This document shows positions 7,627 to 17,780 of a DNA stretch of 64,000 nucleotides, in pieces. The notes under the pieces are model-generated. The model was not told where the DNA came from. It worked only from the letters and a program-made list of their open reading frames with translations, and searched no databases. The first letter of the stretch is position 1. Every line of letters begins with the position of its first letter. A program made the position numbers and the translations under genes. Where the stretch lies: the NCBI RefSeq assembly GCF_026283955.1, contig NZ_JAPDPE010000009.1:1-64000 (forward strand), written 5' to 3'. Source of the stretch: Dyella silvatica (GTDB lineage: Bacteria > Pseudomonadota > Gammaproteobacteria > Xanthomonadales > Rhodanobacteraceae).

Positions 7627-9801
7627 CTACTTGTTGCGCTTCGCGCTGGCCTTCTTGCTGTTGCCGGTAGCCGCCTTGGCCGGCGTGCGCATTTGTTCCA
7701 GCACGCCCTGGCAGGTGTTGGGCGCGCTGCCCTGGCTGGCGACGACCAGCGGCAGCAGGGCCGCGGCGGGGGCGGCGAAAACCCCCAGCGCCACCGCGGC
7801 GCCGCCACGCAATAGCAGGCTGCCGGTATACACGCCGACGTCGGGGTTTTTCAGCGTGCCTTTGATGTATAGCGGCGAGCGCAGCGAGAACACGCGAAGA
7901 CCTTTGCTATGCGGCTTGACATCGAGGTCGAGTTTTTCGCTGGCGAAATTCACCGTGCCATCGACATTGATCACGGCATCTTCGGTGTCGAACACGAACA
8001 GCTTGGTCTTGAACAAGCCGTTGTCGGCGGCCAGATCCGAGGCCGCGCAGTTGATCTTGACGGTCTTGTCGCCGAACAGTTTGCCAAGCACGACATTGCC
8101 GATATTGAGGCCGGCGGTTTCAAGCAGGGTTTTGCTGATGGCGCCATCGTTCATCAACAACTTCACCTCGCCGGTGGCACTGCCGAGCAGGGCTGCCACG
8201 GAGTTGCCGTGGGTGCTGATGGCGGCATCGCCGTTGATCTCGCCGAAGCTGGTATTCATCGCCTCGAAGGTAGGAAACAACTGCTTGAGTTTGAGATGAC
8301 GCGCATTGAGTTTGAGCGCGCCTTGCATCGGCTGGCGGCTGCCGTCGAGACGAATGGTGCTGTTGACGCTGCCGCCGGCCAGGCCAAAGCTCAGCGGCTC
8401 CAGCTGCAGCACACCGTTGTCCATCACCAGATGGGTGCTAAGCGTATCGATGGGCAATTGCTTTTCGCGAACGATGCGCGCGCCGCTGAAGGTCACGTCG
8501 GCATCCATGGCTTTCCAGCGCTCGGTGCGAAACGGTTCGACCGGCAGCATTTTGTCGCTGGGCTGGGCGGTGGCGTCGCCGCGCTGTACTTTTTCGGCCT
8601 TGGAGTCGGCGCCGATCAGCGGCGCCAGGTCGGCAAATTGCAGCAGCTGGGATTTCAGCGTGCCGCTTAGTTTGGGGCGCGGTGCCGCCGCAGTGAAATC
8701 GAGATTGCCGGCGAGGTCGCTGCCACCGACACGGCCACGAAAATTCTGATAGCTGAAATGACTGCCAGCACGATGCAGCTCGGCCTTGAGATGCCCTTCG
8801 GTGGCATACGGCGGCGTGTCAGGCAGGGTGACGCCGGTGATCGGGTAGAGCTTGGCCATGCTGGTGCCGGAGAACCACAGGCGCACATCCAGCGCCGCCA
8901 GATGGGCCGGGTCGGTCAGCGTGCCGACCAGGGCGATGTGGCTGTCGCCGATGTGGATGTTGGCTTGCACCGGGAAGGGCTGGGTGGCCTCTTGCAAGGC
9001 GAGCACGGCGCCGGTCTTGCCGCTGCCCTTGAGCGGCGTACCTTGATAACTGCCTTCGGCTTGCCATTCGAATTGATAGCTGGTGCCGGCGCCAGCGGTA
9101 GTTACCGTTTCGCTGGCTTTGTCCTTGTCGGCGGCGCGCCCTGTCGACAGCGCTTTCTTGGCGGCGGCGCCGGCGCTCTTGCCTGCCTGCTCGCGTGAAT
9201 CGGCCGATTGCTGCGCGACGATCTGGTCGTAGGGAATAGCCTGTTGCAGCGGTTCGATGTCGACCTGCAAGGTGACCCGGCCAAGCGCATCGTCCAGGCT
9301 GATGTTGCCGCGATCGAAGCCGATGGCGCCCAGCTCCACTTGCCATGCGGACGGCGTCGTACTTGGCGGAAGATTGAAATCCCAGCTCGCGCGGCTTTGC
9401 TTGTCGCGCTCCAGGTCGATGACCGGATGCACCAGTTGCAGCGTAGGGATCACCACGCGATGGGCCAGCAGCGGTAGCGGCGCCAGCCTGAAGCGCAGCG
9501 CCTCCAACTGAGCAAACTGCGGCTGCTTGGCCCAGTCCGGGTTGGCGAGTCGAATGTCGTGGGCGACAAATTCCGGCCACGGCACCCACGCGCGCAAGCC
9601 GCCTTGCGAGGGTTCGCGTTGCCAACTGACATTAAGGTCGCCGTTGATGCTGAACGGGCGGCCAAGGGCCTGGCTGACTTTGTCGTTGATGGTCGGTTTG
9701 AGCCGGTTCCAATCGAAGCTGGCGATGACGATCGCCACGATCACGATCAAGGCCAGCAGCAGGGCTGCCATCCAGATCAGCACTTTGCGGCTGCGCTTCA
9801 T
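7627..9801 (-). CDS. AsmA family protein
   Basis: A 724-residue inner-membrane-anchored periplasmic protein. One N-terminal transmembrane helix (VLIWMAALLLALIVIVAIVI) is followed by the AsmA start motif FDWNRLKPTIN and ALGRPFSINGDL. A low-complexity Ala/Lys segment lies near residue 200, and the AsmA C-terminal domain ends with GSLLLRGGAAVALGVFAAP. Family members bridge lipids between membranes or affect outer-membrane assembly. The start is the ATG at 9801, where GAGGAG sits 6 bases upstream; the ATG two codons earlier would be too close to it. No operon partner. Confidence 0.88.
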   Translation of the reverse strand: MKRSRKVLIWMAALLLALIVIVAIVIASFDWNRLKPTINDKVSQALGRPFSINGDLNVSWQREPSQGGLRAWVPWPEFVAHDIRLANPDWAKQPQFAQLEALRFRLAPLPLLAHRVVIPTLQLVHPVIDLERDKQSRASWDFNLPPSTTPSAWQVELGAIGFDRGNISLDDALGRVTLQVDIEPLQQAIPYDQIVAQQSADSREQAGKSAGAAAKKALSTGRAADKDKASETVTTAGAGTSYQFEWQAEGSYQGTPLKGSGKTGAVLALQEATQPFPVQANIHIGDSHIALVGTLTDPAHLAALDVRLWFSGTSMAKLYPITGVTLPDTPPYATEGHLKAELHRAGSHFSYQNFRGRVGGSDLAGNLDFTAAAPRPKLSGTLKSQLLQFADLAPLIGADSKAEKVQRGDATAQPSDKMLPVEPFRTERWKAMDADVTFSGARIVREKQLPIDTLSTHLVMDNGVLQLEPLSFGLAGGSVNSTIRLDGSRQPMQGALKLNARHLKLKQLFPTFEAMNTSFGEINGDAAISTHGNSVAALLGSATGEVKLLMNDGAISKTLLETAGLNIGNVVLGKLFGDKTVKINCAASDLAADNGLFKTKLFVFDTEDAVINVDGTVNFASEKLDLDVKPHSKGLRVFSLRSPLYIKGTLKNPDVGVYTGSLLLRGGAAVALGVFAAPAAALLPLVVASQGSAPNTCQGVLEQMRTPAKAATGNSKKASAKRNK

Positions 9802-9976
9802 ATCCATCTCCTCACGTAGCCGATGGCCACGATGCGATGGTCGGTAGGGTAACCGAGGTCAAAAAATCATGCGGCCGAAGGCGTCAGCTGCAAGTCAGGA
9901 ATGGATCTGCACGATGTCATCGACCGCCACATGGCGGCCGCCCGAAGGGGCCGGTCGTTGCCGCTATCGTCGGCGA

Positions 9977-10318
9977 CTAACCACCGGACACACTGGCGAC
10001 CATCATCATCCATGCCCCGCCGGCAGCGAACAGGATAATCAGTGGCCAAAGCACACTCATCGTGATGATGAAGCCACGGCGCGCGCGTCTGCACTGATAT
10101 TTCCCCAGCGCAAAAGCCGTGGCAAGCGATGTGGCCATCAATAGGGCCAGCATCCAGCCTGCCTGATGGATGACGGAGACCTCGCCGGTCATCGCCGAGC
10201 GCACTAATTCGTGGTCGATCAACAGCAAGACAACGGACAGGCCGACGGCCATGAGGATGCCGACGCCGATCGAGCTGCGGTCGGTTGGCGGAAGGCTGGC
10301 GGGAGAGGGTGAATTCAT
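9977..10318 (-). CDS. Small membrane protein, three TM helices
   Basis: A 113-residue protein starting MNSPSPASLPPTDRSS. Hydrophobic segments lie near residues 18-36 (ILMAVGLSVVLLLID), 52-68 (WMLALLMATSLATAFAL) and 84-106 (MSVLWPLIILFAAGGAWMMM). GGAG lies 7 bases before the ATG at 10318, which excludes the longer reading to 10492. No recognisable family; it sits between the AsmA-like gene and a large membrane-anchored protein. Confidence 0.65.
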   Translation of the reverse strand: MNSPSPASLPPTDRSSIGVGILMAVGLSVVLLLIDHELVRSAMTGEVSVIHQAGWMLALLMATSLATAFALGKYQCRRARRGFIITMSVLWPLIILFAAGGAWMMMVASVSGG

Positions 10319-10419
10319 AAGTGCTCCATTGCTGAGTGCCGGGCTGGCAAGCGGCGATGCCCGGACGGTTCCATGACCAACGATAGGCCTCGATACGAGG
10401 CCATACAGCGTGCGATAAA

Positions 10420-12729
10420 CTAACCCGGCGGGTCGGGAAATGCCATGGCGGCCCAGTATTTCGCATGGTTGAGTTCGACTTTTTCCAGCCACAAACCCTG
10501 ATGCTCTTGCAGCGCCACGCGCTGGCCTGGAGCGATGATTTCGGCGAAGGGCAACTTGGTCGGCCTGGGACGGTCGCGCGGTTCGATCCAGTCGCGCCGA
10601 TACAATCCGAGTTTGATCACGCCGCGCCGAAACTCAGTTAACTGCGGTAACTGCAAGATCGGCTTGGGGTGGCGGTGAAGCAGGTGCTCGTGGGTATCGA
10701 AGGCATGCAACCACCATTCGTCTTGTTTCAGGCTGCGATAAACCCAGCGATTTCGCCATTGCAGAAACAGCAGGTAGCGACCGTCTTCGGACCACAGCAA
10801 TGAAGGGGTGATGTCGCGCATGGCCAAGCCACTGCGCGTGCGCAAGAAGCCGCTGCGCACCGTGCGTGGATCGAGCCGGCCGTCATGCCAGGACGTATCA
10901 ACGCCGAACAGCCACGCCGCATCGCTGCCTTGTGGCGCGGGCAGCAGCAGATCGACGGCGCCATTGGCGGCGACCGGCCCACGCGGTACACGCCAGTCGG
11001 GCAGCATCTCGATACCCGACGGCGCGATGGCGATGCGTTGCATATGAATCCAGAACAGACCGCCGCGAGCCGCCTGGGTGTTGATAAAGGGCACCGCCTG
11101 CGCGGGATCTGATAGCGCGACATCGCAGCGCCGCAGTGCATCGGGTTCGGCTTTTTTTTCGCTGACCCAGCCGCGCAAGGTGGCGGCCTGCAGCTCGTTA
11201 TCGGCGATGCTATCCAGACTCAGCAGCGGCCATGGCAGCTCCAGCGTATGCAATCGCCCATGCTGTGTATCGAGTGCGAGCAAGCGTTGTGGCAACGCCG
11301 GCGCTGCGGCTGCGGCGATGGTGGTCCACCAGCGTCCATCGGGTGATACGCGGTGTTCCAGCAAGGCTTCATCGATGGTCCAGCCGGGGCCCTCGTAGCG
11401 GTACCGCCCTTGCTGGCCATCGCTGCTGCTGGCGGTGGGCACAATGCGCACGCCGGCGTATTCCAGCCAGCGTTCGGCGCTGCTTAGTGACAGGCAGACA
11501 TGAAAGCTTCGCAGCGGCTGTTCGCGGGTGCGCAGCGCCATTGACGCTGTCAGCTCACCCGGTATGGTGGCCTTGCCATGCAGGCCACCGCCACGGTAGA
11601 ACTCGCCGGCTTGTAGCTTGCCTGAAACCGCTTTCCAGCTATCCGGCCAGCCGCGGCGGCTGTGTTCCATCAGCATGCCCTCCACGCGCAAGGTGTCGGC
11701 GCTTAGTGATTGCGGCACGCCGAGCACGAGGGTCGGCTCATCGAGGTAAGCCACCCAGGGTCGAACTTCAGCCCAGCCGCGCCCCTCGCTCCATAGGTGG
11801 TAGGTCCAGTCATAGCTATTTGCTGAAATCGCGCGCACGGCCAGTGCGTTACCGTCGGGTCGCCAGCACAGATCTTTTTCGCCCAGCACCAGCAAGCCGC
11901 TGTCCTGGTTATCTAGCCACAGGTGGTAGCGGGTGGAATTGAGCGGCTTGAGCGGATCTTGCAGTGCCGCCAACGATTCTGGCATCCGCTTATGCAAGCT
12001 CAGCGGCGGTGCGCCGGCGGGGCGTTGCGGTTCGAGTAATACAGGTGGCAGTGTTTCGATAAAGCTACGCGGCAGCCACAGGTCGGCGATGGCGAGGTAA
12101 TCCATCGGCGTCTGCGGGTCGTGTTCAAGCACTTCTTGCAAGCGCCGCGGCTGACCGCCTTGGATCGGTGCCATCCATAGTTGATTGTCTTGCCAGCCCA
12201 GCTGCTGCCAGGTGCGCAGTTGCCACAACAAGCGTCGTTCGCAGTCGAGCACGAAGCCGCAATCATTGCCTGAGTAGTGATTGGACGCGACGAACCAGCG
12301 CCCATCTTTGCTGAGCGCACCGTTCTCGTAGCTGCCCAGCACGAACAGCCCGCCGGGTAATTGATAGTCGCCATAAACCGGGCCGCCCATGCCTATTTCG
12401 CCGCGCGGGACAAAGCTCACCCGCTTGCCGCTCTCGGCATGGGCTTGCCCGGGTGAAATCAGGTTTTCAGGCGGGGCGTGAGCATCGGTGGCGGCCGCTG
12501 TCGCGGTTGTCGCAGATGACGCGATGCTGGCCGGATCGGTTGCGCTGGCAGCGGCATTTTTCTTCTTTACCGAGCGACCGAGCATGATCAGCAACGGGCC
12601 TGCCACCAGTAATAGACCCAGGCCCAGCAGCAGTGACCAGAGTAAGGCGAGGGCAAAGCCGACGCGGTGGTACAGGTAAACGAATAGCAAGGCGGCAACG
12701 GTCAGCAGCCATCTGATCACGACATTCAC
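10420..12729 (-). CDS. Large membrane-anchored protein of unknown function
   Basis: 769 residues with a GTG start supported by AAGGA. Two N-terminal transmembrane segments (about residues 6-22 and 26-52) precede a short basic stretch (RSVKKKN) and a long soluble part rich in Trp and short beta-type segments. Phrases such as SKDGRWFVASNHYSG, CWRPDGNALAVRA, VSPDGRWWTTIAAA and WSEDGRYLLFLQWRN recur like blades of a WD40/TolB-type propeller. I do not recognise a named family. The anchored propeller suggests a periplasmic or cytoplasmic binding platform. Confidence 0.7.
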   Translation of the reverse strand: MNVVIRWLLTVAALLFVYLYHRVGFALALLWSLLLGLGLLLVAGPLLIMLGRSVKKKNAAASATDPASIASSATTATAAATDAHAPPENLISPGQAHAESGKRVSFVPRGEIGMGGPVYGDYQLPGGLFVLGSYENGALSKDGRWFVASNHYSGNDCGFVLDCERRLLWQLRTWQQLGWQDNQLWMAPIQGGQPRRLQEVLEHDPQTPMDYLAIADLWLPRSFIETLPPVLLEPQRPAGAPPLSLHKRMPESLAALQDPLKPLNSTRYHLWLDNQDSGLLVLGEKDLCWRPDGNALAVRAISANSYDWTYHLWSEGRGWAEVRPWVAYLDEPTLVLGVPQSLSADTLRVEGMLMEHSRRGWPDSWKAVSGKLQAGEFYRGGGLHGKATIPGELTASMALRTREQPLRSFHVCLSLSSAERWLEYAGVRIVPTASSSDGQQGRYRYEGPGWTIDEALLEHRVSPDGRWWTTIAAAAAPALPQRLLALDTQHGRLHTLELPWPLLSLDSIADNELQAATLRGWVSEKKAEPDALRRCDVALSDPAQAVPFINTQAARGGLFWIHMQRIAIAPSGIEMLPDWRVPRGPVAANGAVDLLLPAPQGSDAAWLFGVDTSWHDGRLDPRTVRSGFLRTRSGLAMRDITPSLLWSEDGRYLLFLQWRNRWVYRSLKQDEWWLHAFDTHEHLLHRHPKPILQLPQLTEFRRGVIKLGLYRRDWIEPRDRPRPTKLPFAEIIAPGQRVALQEHQGLWLEKVELNHAKYWAAMAFPDPPG

Positions 12730-12790
12730 GGCATTCTTCCTTGGGGTAATGCATCCGCCGGATCAGGATCGCCGGATCATGATCGCGGTG

Positions 12791-12831
12791 ATTCTGGATT
12801 GTGCAGCAGACTGCCACACAATCTCCAGAAT
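12791..12831. promoter_or_regulatory. Long imperfect inverted repeat in a divergent intergenic region
   Basis: ATTCTGGA-TTGTG (12791-12803) pairs with CACAA-TC-TCCAGAAT (12816-12831). It lies between the divergent starts at 12729 and 12950. No T-run follows. Operator or structured leader; its function cannot be read. Confidence 0.4.
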
Positions 12832-12949
12832 GCGCGCGGATGCTGTGCCGTCGGTCAGGCAGGATGGTTGCCCGCGCCTGCCGTGGTGATGGCGGTGATG
12901 ATGTCGTTGGCCCGATGCCTGGTAAGCCATTTACTTCCAAGGACAGTGC

Positions 12950-13870
12950 ATGAGCGAGCAACGTGTATGTTTTGATTTCGAGATCGATTTCTCCAACGGC
13001 GGCGGCATCCAGGGCCAGGATTTCAGGCTGGACATCGCTGCCGATGCCATCCATGCCGATGACATCAGCGACAACGCGCTGGCCGCGATCATCGTCAATG
13101 ACCTGCGACTGCTGATGGTCGGCGAGGTGCGTATTCTGCATAAGCGGATCATCCAGGAGCAGCACAAGCGAGCTGTGTCCGCCGTTGCGGTGGCGGGAGC
13201 TGCGGCGGGTTCGCGTTTTGCCGATCTCAGTCATGTCATCGAAGACGGCATGGTGACCTATAAGGGCTTGCCTGCGCCGCTGATCTGCGATCACCTGTCG
13301 CGCGTCGAGTCACGCGGCATCTATGCGCCGGGCACCGAGTTTCAGATCGGCCGGATCGAGATGGTCGGTGGCACCGGTACCTATATCGATACCCCTTATC
13401 ACCGCTATGCCGGTGGGCACGACCTCAGCGGCCTTGCGCTGGAACGTGTTTCCGACGTGCCTGGCGTGGTGGCGCGGGCCAGCGGCATGCTTGGGCGTTC
13501 GATCGACTGGAGCCATTTTGCCGCGCTGGATGTGCGCGGCCGCGCCGTATTGGTGCATACCGGTTGGAGTACGCATTGGCGTACGGACGGCTATTTCGAA
13601 GGGCATCCGTTTCTGACCCGGGCCGCGGCGGAGTATCTGCGCGACCAGGGCGCCTTATTAGTCGGCATCGATTCGATGAACATCGATGACACCTCGGACG
13701 GTGAGCGTCCGGTGCATAGCGTATTGCTTGCGGCAGGCATTCCCATCGTCGAGCATTTGACGAATCTTGCCGCTTTGCCGCTGGATGGATTTCGCTTCTC
13801 GGCGGTGCCGCCGAAGATTGCCGCGATGGGCACCTTCCCTGTGCGCGCCCCTGCGCATTGGCAAGGCTGA
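12950..13870 (+). CDS. Cyclase/kynurenine-formamidase-like protein with N-terminal extension
   Basis: 306 residues. Residues 88-300 match the cyclase (PF04199) fold, a metal-dependent amidase/hydrolase family. The metal-binding motif is GGTGTYIDTPYH (140-151) instead of the classical HxGTHxDxPxH. D147 and H151 remain but two His are replaced by Gly and Tyr, as in one known subfamily. Later markers are GIDSMNIDDTSDGERPVHSVLL and IPIVEHLTNL. Residues 1-85 form an extra, acidic N-terminal segment absent from single-domain cyclases. AAGGA precedes the ATG. It stands alone; substrate unknown. Confidence 0.8.
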   Translation: MSEQRVCFDFEIDFSNGGGIQGQDFRLDIAADAIHADDISDNALAAIIVNDLRLLMVGEVRILHKRIIQEQHKRAVSAVAVAGAAAGSRFADLSHVIEDGMVTYKGLPAPLICDHLSRVESRGIYAPGTEFQIGRIEMVGGTGTYIDTPYHRYAGGHDLSGLALERVSDVPGVVARASGMLGRSIDWSHFAALDVRGRAVLVHTGWSTHWRTDGYFEGHPFLTRAAAEYLRDQGALLVGIDSMNIDDTSDGERPVHSVLLAAGIPIVEHLTNLAALPLDGFRFSAVPPKIAAMGTFPVRAPAHWQG

Positions 13871-13957
13871 AGCCGCCGATCGGTGCGGGGCAGAGACGGT
13901 TGCGTCTCTGCCCCTGCATTCAGCGGTTAATCCGAAAATCTCGGGTAGGCGGCTGGC

Positions 13958-16900
13958 TTAGAACTTCCAGCTGAAGCCGCCCTTGAAACCGCTATCCACC
14001 GCGTTGTGCGCGACTTGCCCGTTGTACGACAGGCTGAGCGTAGCGTTCTTGGCGATTTGCACATCGAGGCCGGTATCGATGACCAAGGCATTGCGGGCGA
14101 TCGGCACCCCGTCAACCGCGAATGATGCCGAGCCGCCGTTAAAGCGCAGCACACTGTCCGGATCGACGACACCGAACGCGTGACGCCAACCCAGGGTGGC
14201 GTGCGCGGTGACCCAGTCGCCATTGAAGGCAAAGCTGCTGCTCGCATGTCCGCCGAGCATGGCTGTTGCCGCTGGCGGTTAATGCAGCGGCGCCGCCGCG
14301 TTCCTGGAAACCATCGGTATTGAGCTTGACGTAGGCGGCTTGCGCAAACGGTTCGATCGTTGCCGAGCGGAACTGGAACTGATAACCCGCTTCGCCGAAC
14401 ACCTGGGCGGTATGCGCTTTGTAGTCGCCGAGTGCGCGATCGGTCAGGTTAGGCAGGTTGATATTTCGCGTCGTATCCAGCGAGTGCTGGGTATAGGCGG
14501 CACCGACGCGTAGCCCGAACCCGCCCAGCTGAGTGCCTGCATAGACACTGAGATGAGCGTCATCGCTGGAGCCTGAGGAGTTGCGTTGCGCCAGGTTGAA
14601 TGAGGTGAGGGTATAGCCGCCGGCCACACCGATGCGGCTGCTCTCACCTACCGGCATATCCGCGCCGAGCACAAAGCCGCCCAGCGTGCGCGATGCCGAA
14701 GCCGCATTGCCGTCGCTGTTGTTATGCCCCCATGAGCCGACGAACTGGCCCCACCAGGCCAGGCCATTGGCCTGGGTTTTTACCGCGGCGGCGGATGCCG
14801 GGCCGTTGCTGTTGGCGGCGCCTTCCTGGCTGGCCTGGCGCAAGCGGGCGGTGACCGCATCGCGGACAAAGTGGCTGTCTTCGAGGAAGGTGCTTTGCAC
14901 GCTGGCATGCACTTCGCCGGAGAGCTGGTTGGCGGCGTTGCGAATCTGCCCGTCGGTCTGCAGGTTGCTCAGCGTGGTGAACAAAGCGGTCGACGGCGAC
15001 AGCCCTTGCACGCCCGCCAGCGCGGCCGTCTCGTTGCGCGTGTTGGCGGCATCGGTCAGATTGCGCTGCTGGATGACATCCAGATACACGTGCTGTGCGT
15101 CATAGGCCACGTTAAAGCCGAGCGTGGCGCTGAGGTTGGTCGCGCCGGTCAGGCTGTAGCTGCCGCTCAAGCCCTGGCTGGCGCTGAGCAAGGTGTAACG
15201 AGCGCCCTTGCTGTAGATCTGCCCCGCTGGGCCGGCGGCCAGATTGACGATGGCTCCGGCGGCCAGCGTGGCGCTGCCGCCGACGACGATCTGGCTGGAT
15301 ACACCGGCCTGCGCCGGATTGGCCTGGGCCAGATAGACCGCGCCGCTGGCCTGGCTGTAGTTGCCGGCGACGGTCAGCGTCTGATACGTGCCGTTGCCAT
15401 TGCCGGGTGCGACCACGCCGCTGACCGCCAGATTGCCGCCGATATGGCCTTGGCCGCCGAGCAAGCCGGCATCAACGACCGAGCCGGCCAGCGAGCCATT
15501 CAACAGCAGCGCAGCCTGTGGGCTGACGCCGGTGCTGCCGGTATAGGTGTTGTTGCCGGTGAGCGTTTGCTGGCCCGAGGCAACGATCACACTGCCGCCA
15601 CTACCGCCGCCTAATCCGCCATCCGTTAGCTGACCGTTGAAGACGCTGCTCGCGTTGGTCAGTTCGAGCGTGTTGCCGCCCAACTGCACGCTGCCAGTGC
15701 CTGACAACGTGCGGATGAAGACACCCCCTGCGGCGCGCGAAATATCGAAACTGCCATCGACCTGCACGCCGGCCGAGGTGGCGATGCTGCCCGGCCCGGC
15801 CAAGCCCAGCCAGCCGCCTTGGGCGATGTTGGTCAGGCCGGTGTAGGTGTTGCTGCCGCTGAGGTTGGCGATGCCGCCGGCGGCGATGTTGAACGGGCCG
15901 CTGCCTGAAATGACCCCGGCCAGTCCCAGCGGGCCCATCGCCGCTGTGGCGGTGAACGAGGTGGTGATGGCGCTATCGGTGACATAGAACGGGGTGTAGC
16001 CCGTCGCCATGTTTTGCAGGTCGTACATCACCGCGTTATGGATAAAGAACGACACGCCGTAAAGCGTCTGGCCCTGGCTGGTATACGGGTTGGGGCCCAC
16101 CGTGACCACATTGGTCGCATCGCCAGTGGTATCGGTATGGGTGGTGATGGAGGTCGGCTGCGCATTGGTCGATGCGCCGGTGACGGTAAGCGTGCTGCCG
16201 CCAAAGGCATCGCAGTAATTGGACGCGGTGCCATTGCAGTTGGCGCTATCGATCTGACCATTCTTGGTGGCGCTGGCCAACAGGCCGGCGTCATTGACGA
16301 AAATGGTGGTGGTGCCGCTGTCGAGCAGCGTTGCCAGCTTGGCCGTGGTCTTGCCGCCATCCAGGGTGTAATTGAACAAGGCGTCGAACTGCCGGGCGGT
16401 ATTGGCACCGGACAGTGTGAAGTTGCTGCTATAGCCCGTGCGGCCGGTTCTCCACGGCACGGTCGTCAGGAACTGGGCGCGAAGCGCCGGGGTCAGGTCG
16501 AGAATCAGGCAGGCCTGGCCGCAATTACCCGGAACACCGACCGGGCCATTGGCCTCGACGATGTAGCCGGTTTTGGTGAGCATGCCGGGCGGGCCGCCGT
16601 TGTCACCGGCATAGACGAAATCGCCGGCACCGAAGGTGCCGTAGAAGTGGCCCTCTTCAGGAGCGATGCCCTGGTTGAGCTTCTGTTGAAAATTCGGATC
16701 GGCATACAACGGGCTGCCGGCGGCATCGCCGCCGGTGGTGATGACCGGACCATTCGGTGTGGTCGTCAGCCAGGCCAGGGCAATCGCCACCGGCAGGCCT
16801 TGCGGCGTATCGAAGCTACCGACCTTGGCGCCCGAAGCCGAGTTGTAGAACTGCATGCTGGAAACATTGATGTTGGACTGCCAGTAACCGTAGGTGCCAT

Positions 16901-17207
16901 CGCCATACAGATACGACTGCGGCGCGGCGGGTACCACGCCCGGCTGATTCGGGAACCAGGCCGGCCCCTTGCCGTTGGCACTCGTGCCTACATCGATGTT
17001 GAAGGAGTCCGAGCCGGTATCGAACAGGTATTCCTTCGGGGTGGCGCCGTTGACGCCGACCTGGATACCCAGGCGATAAATCGTGGTGGTGCCGCCGTTA
17101 GGCTCTTGGATGATATCCAGCGGGATGCTGGTGGCGTGGGTTTGTCCGTACGGCGCTAACAGGCAGGCCAGGGCCAACGATAACGGCCTGAATTTAATCT
17201 TGCTCAC
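13958..17207 (-). pseudogene. Autotransporter with pepsin-like aspartic protease passenger, frameshifted in the barrel
   Basis: GTG start with GAGG before it. A signal peptide (residues 1-26) precedes a family-A1-like aspartic protease: DTGS at 63-66, a flap-like YGDG at 101-104, and DSGTT at 296-300. Passenger repeats of the autotransporter type follow (LSGSNTYTGLTNI, LTGNNTYTGSTGV, VVAPGNGNGTYQTLTVAGNY), then a C-terminal beta-barrel from about residue 760 (GLAWWGQFVGSWGH, FVLGADMPVGESSRIGVAGGY). The frame breaks near 14261: the long frame runs on to a stop at 14139, while the true barrel end continues one frame over from MLGGHASSSF to GGFSWKF with its terminal Phe. Without the last strands the barrel could not assemble. 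A sequencing error remains possible. Confidence 0.8.
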
Positions 17208-17258
17208 GTCTTTCCTCTTGGTATGGCTTGTTGCGCCGAGACGCCAGGCATCGAGGCG

Positions 17259-17278
17259 TGACCGTCACCAAACGGTCA
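17259..17278. promoter_or_regulatory. Inverted repeat upstream of the autotransporter
   Basis: TGACCGT-CACCAA-ACGGTCA is a perfect 7-bp repeat, about 52 bases before the GTG of the autotransporter and 150 before the plus-strand membrane protein. It is operator-like; no regulator is assigned. Confidence 0.45.
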
Positions 17279-17426
17279 TAAGCAGATAAACGCAATCCGG
17301 GGTGCATCCCCTACCGAGGTCGGGCTAAGAAAAATTCCTGCGCGAGTAGCGCTGGCGGCACGCTACGCCCGCGTCGTGGGTGAGCGTAAAATGCGCAGCT
17401 GGATCAGCCCTGCGAGGAGCCGCGCG

Positions 17427-17675
17427 ATGCCTACCGAGCCGAAGTATTGGTTTCCCGCGAAGCGCTATGGCTGGGGCTGGGGGCCGCCGCAGGTGTGGCA
17501 GGGATGGGTCGTCTTGATCTTCTTCGGGGTGTTTCTTGCGGTGGGCGGGGCCATCTTGCTGCCGCAGCGTCATGCGGCGTTTTTGCTGTACTCGCTATGC
17601 CTCTGTGCGCTGTTGATGGTCATCTGCTGGCTTAAAGGCGAGCCGCCGCGCTGGCGCTGGGGTGGCGATAAATAA
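17427..17675 (+). CDS. Small two-TM membrane protein
   Basis: 82 residues beginning MPTEPKYWFPAKRYGWGWG, with two hydrophobic helices (residues 25-42 and 48-65) and a basic, Trp-rich tail (GEPPRWRWGGDK). The aromatic opening is typical of a short conserved membrane protein in Xanthomonadales. GAGGAG ends 9 bases before the ATG. Function unknown. Confidence 0.65.
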   Translation: MPTEPKYWFPAKRYGWGWGPPQVWQGWVVLIFFGVFLAVGGAILLPQRHAAFLLYSLCLCALLMVICWLKGEPPRWRWGGDK

Positions 17676-17719
17676 GCCAGCCGAGTTGGCCTGGCTGCAT
17701 CGGCGGGCGCCTGGTAAAT

Positions 17720-17739
17720 ATGCAACAACATAGTTGCAT
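17720..17739. promoter_or_regulatory. ArsR-type operator, site 1
   Basis: ATGCAAC-AACATA-GTTGCAT is a perfect inverted repeat 41 bases before the SRPBCC start. It shares the GCAAC half-site with site 2, as expected for autoregulation by the ArsR protein encoded downstream. Confidence 0.55.
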
Positions 17740-17762
17740 GTCGTCGATGGCTCGGTTAATGT

Positions 17763-17778
17763 GCAACCTGGAGGTTGC
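17763..17778. promoter_or_regulatory. ArsR-type operator, site 2, overlapping the ribosome site
   Basis: GCAACC-TGGA-GGTTGC is a perfect repeat that includes the GGAGG ribosome site of the SRPBCC gene, so a bound repressor would also mask initiation. Confidence 0.5.
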
Positions 17779-17780
17779 CC

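Noticed and set aside
14871-17159. Long plus-strand open frames of 247 and 381 codons
   Set aside because: Antisense of the Gly/Ala-rich autotransporter; the translation has no domain or ribosome site.
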